Shown here piece after piece: positions 19,040 to 20,890 of a stretch of 20,890 nucleotides of DNA. The notes under the pieces are model-generated. The model worked only from the letters and a program-made list of their open reading frames with translations. It searched no databases and was not told the DNA's origin. Every line of letters begins with the position of its first letter. The first letter of the stretch is position 1. Source of the stretch: Lingula anatina (taxonomy: Eukaryota > Brachiopoda > Lingulata > Lingulida > Lingulidae); contig NW_019773713.1 of the NCBI RefSeq assembly GCF_001039355.2, positions 36,436 to 57,325 of the forward strand, in the 5' to 3' direction. Both the position numbers and the translations under genes were made by a program.

Positions 19040-19290
19040 GTTAGTACCAGTTTTTCAGTGAAAAGGTTAATGGGTCACATATTTTCTTCTTTGACATTAT
19101 CTAAATATTCACGACAGATGGGTATGCCACACTTTCCTCGTCTTAACCTTGGAAATAAAAAGGAACCTTCTCTTATTATGTCCAAGTCTTAACACATTGA
19201 AGAAAGGTCAAGATATGTACATTTTATCCACACATATACTTGTGTTTTCTTCAGTTTTGATATAAGGACAATGTCTGATGTAATTTCTAG

Positions 19291-19587
19291 CACCTGGCAA
19301 CCCGGAATTTGTACACGAAGGATTAGTGGTGACAACAAATTCAATCTTTCTTCACTGGAATCCTCCTGGCGGAAAAGTGAAACACTACGCATTATATCAC
19401 CAACCAGTAGATGAAGACATGGGCTATATCGCACGATGGTGGTCCGGTGGTGAAAAAAAGGATATAGTAAAAGGTTTTTTGAAAACACTGGATGACCTTC
19501 AGCCAGGATTGAAGTACCGCTTTAGAGTATGCGCTGAGGTAGATGGTGCAAGAGACGAGATAGGCGATACCATCGAAGTTGCGACAA
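19291..19587 (+). CDS. FN3-16 exon
   Basis: A 99-residue FN3 domain opening APGNPEFVHEG, with the core LHWNPPGGKVKHYALYH and a long C-E connection containing YIARWWSGGEKKDIV. The turn is LQPGLKYRFRVCAEVDG. The acceptor is GTAATTTCTAG|CA and the donor is ACAA|GTATGT, both phase 1. Confidence 0.9.
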
Positions 19588-19696
19588 GTATGTCACATTT
19601 GTTAAACTTGCAATGAACATCTTATTTAGATTTCTTTGGTAATAAAACATGGTAAACATGGGTATATATGGTCATTTATTTCCTTATCTTTTCTAG

Positions 19697-19981
19697 AACC
19701 TGAAAAACCGAGCATTGAAAGTGATCTATCCAGCAAAACCCTTGTATTACAGTTCACATGTAATGGTAGAAAGGATTGCTATAAAATTCTTTATAAATGC
19801 CGCGAGGATGAGGAATACCAAGTCAGGCACCATGAAAGCAAAACAAAGATTTCAACCGAGAGGATGAGTTTGATGGAATGGCAGCCTGGATGTGTTTATG
19901 ATGTGGTGGTGCAAAGTGTCAGTTATTTCCAGACGGACTTTGAGGTCAAGAGTGAACCAGTAAAGCTGGCGATACATACAG
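19697..19981 (+). CDS. FN3-17 exon
   Basis: A 95-residue divergent FN3 domain. The strand B tryptophan is replaced (LQFTCNGRKDCYKILYKC), and the E-F turn is WQPGCVYDVVVQSVSY. It opens EPEKPSIESD and ends AIHTG. Cys is frequent. The acceptor is TTATCTTTTCTAG|AA and the donor is TACAG|GTAAAC, both phase 1. Confidence 0.87.
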
Positions 19982-20242
19982 GTAAACAACTTATTATGGG
20001 CTATGAAAACATAAAAACGTTATACAATAGTAAACAATTCAAACACGTGCCCAGTGCTTATGTCTGTTAAATTGAGTCCAGGTTCAACATTTCATAAATC
20101 TGTTAAAAGCCGACGTTTCGCTAATGCTATGTGAAAATGAAACTGGATTTAACGTCTCATTATTGCTTTAGTCCTAACACGAATCACCTAATACACAAAT
20201 GATTGAATGTAGCCACATGTGTATATTGAACCTTGATTTCAG

Positions 20243-20515
20243 TACCATCAAAACCAACCGTTAGGTACGAAGCATCAGCGACTGAATTGACAGTGAAATG
20301 GGTCAAGGTAAATGAACCAGGTGTGGACAAAATCACGATAAAATATTGGCTTAAGGGAGATAGTACAAAAACTTCACAGTTGCCTGTTATAACTGATGTA
20401 TCTGCGACTACCGCCAGCATTCATAATGTCCGACCAGGCTCTTCATATAGATCAGAAGTCACTTTCCACTGTGGAGACAAATCAAACACAAGTGGTCCGA
20501 ATGATATTATCACTG
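20243..20515 (+). CDS. FN3-18 exon (gene continues beyond window)
   Basis: A 91-residue FN3 domain opening VPSKPTVRYEA, with the core VKWVKVNEPGVDKITIKYW and the turn VRPGSSYRSEVTFHCG. It ends IITG at a perfect donor, ACTG|GTAAGT, in phase 1. The acceptor is CTTGATTTCAG|TA. Because the exon ends in a strong donor, at least one more exon must follow to the right of the window. Confidence 0.9.
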
Positions 20516-20842
20516 GTAAGTCTTGGTGACGCTAATTATTCTGCCGTTTATACCCGTCTACAAAACTGCTTTTGATAACAAAAGCATTATGATCCTCGAT
20601 CGACAAAGAGAAATATAGGTTCTGTAAAAGAGGCCAGGCATGACTTGATTGAACTTCAAGCCATGTGGTTTGAATTCCAACTACCACATCAGTGAGACGG
20701 CTCTGAGAGACATCCTACCTAAACTGTCACCACGTGACACAGGTGACAAAATTAAAAAACAGAAGGCGAGCATGAAATACAAATTACAGGCATGTTAAAA
20801 TCAACATCTCACATTTGCCGTAACATTAAGTAAATAAATATA
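20516..20842. other. intron, start only
   Basis: The intron after FN3-18. It holds an unexplained open stretch of 49 codons (20649-20795, no ATG near its start) and leads into the possible transposon end at 20843. Confidence 0.5.
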
Positions 20843-20890
20843 TACTGAACAAAAATATAAACGCACGAAAGAATATGTAGATTTGTTTTC
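20843..20890. mobile_element. probable end of a Tc1-like element (runs off right edge)
   Basis: The sequence TACTGAACAAAAATATAAAC followed by GCA closely resembles the outer end of widespread animal Tc1-like elements, as I recall them. It directly follows TA repeats, the target of that superfamily. Only 48 bases are in the window, so no transposase or second arm can be seen. Confidence 0.4.

Overview
The window looks like AT-rich nuclear DNA of an invertebrate animal. The tandem fibronectin type III (FN3) exons, the Tx1/L1-like LINE and the crowd of short inverted-repeat elements would fit a mollusc or another marine bilaterian. That placement is an inference and was not tested. No rRNA, tRNA, CRISPR array or bacterial-type operon was seen.

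The backbone is one plus-strand gene that runs through the whole window and leaves it on the right. From about 2.1 kb to 20.5 kb I can place 17 confident FN3 domains and one doubtful one, nearly all as single exons. Each exon starts and ends in phase 1 (after the first base of a codon) and is bounded by AG and GT. The exons read in order without a frameshift, and the split codons are sensible at every junction but one: FN3-1 joined to FN3-2 gives a TAG stop. FN3-2 and FN3-3 each appear to be divided by an intron near the end of the domain. Two or three short exons before 1.83 kb may encode a non-FN3, probably helical, region. No signal peptide, membrane segment or catalytic domain is visible, so the protein type (receptor ectodomain, secreted protein or intracellular scaffold) is open.

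The introns hold the mobile DNA. The left edge (1-312, minus) is the N-terminal part of a Tc1-type transposase. A 344-bp inverted-repeat element lies at 1240-1583, a 31-bp minisatellite at 3948-4068, and a 600-bp element with long inverted repeats at 8731-9330. The intron after FN3-11 is swollen to 5.7 kb by a dead minus-strand LINE (about 11157-16140). The LINE has ORF1, endonuclease and reverse transcriptase remnants and is itself broken by two smaller inverted-repeat elements. A near-perfect 16-bp target duplication brackets it, and the left copy starts on the first base of the intron. The last 48 bases resemble the start of another Tc1-like element.
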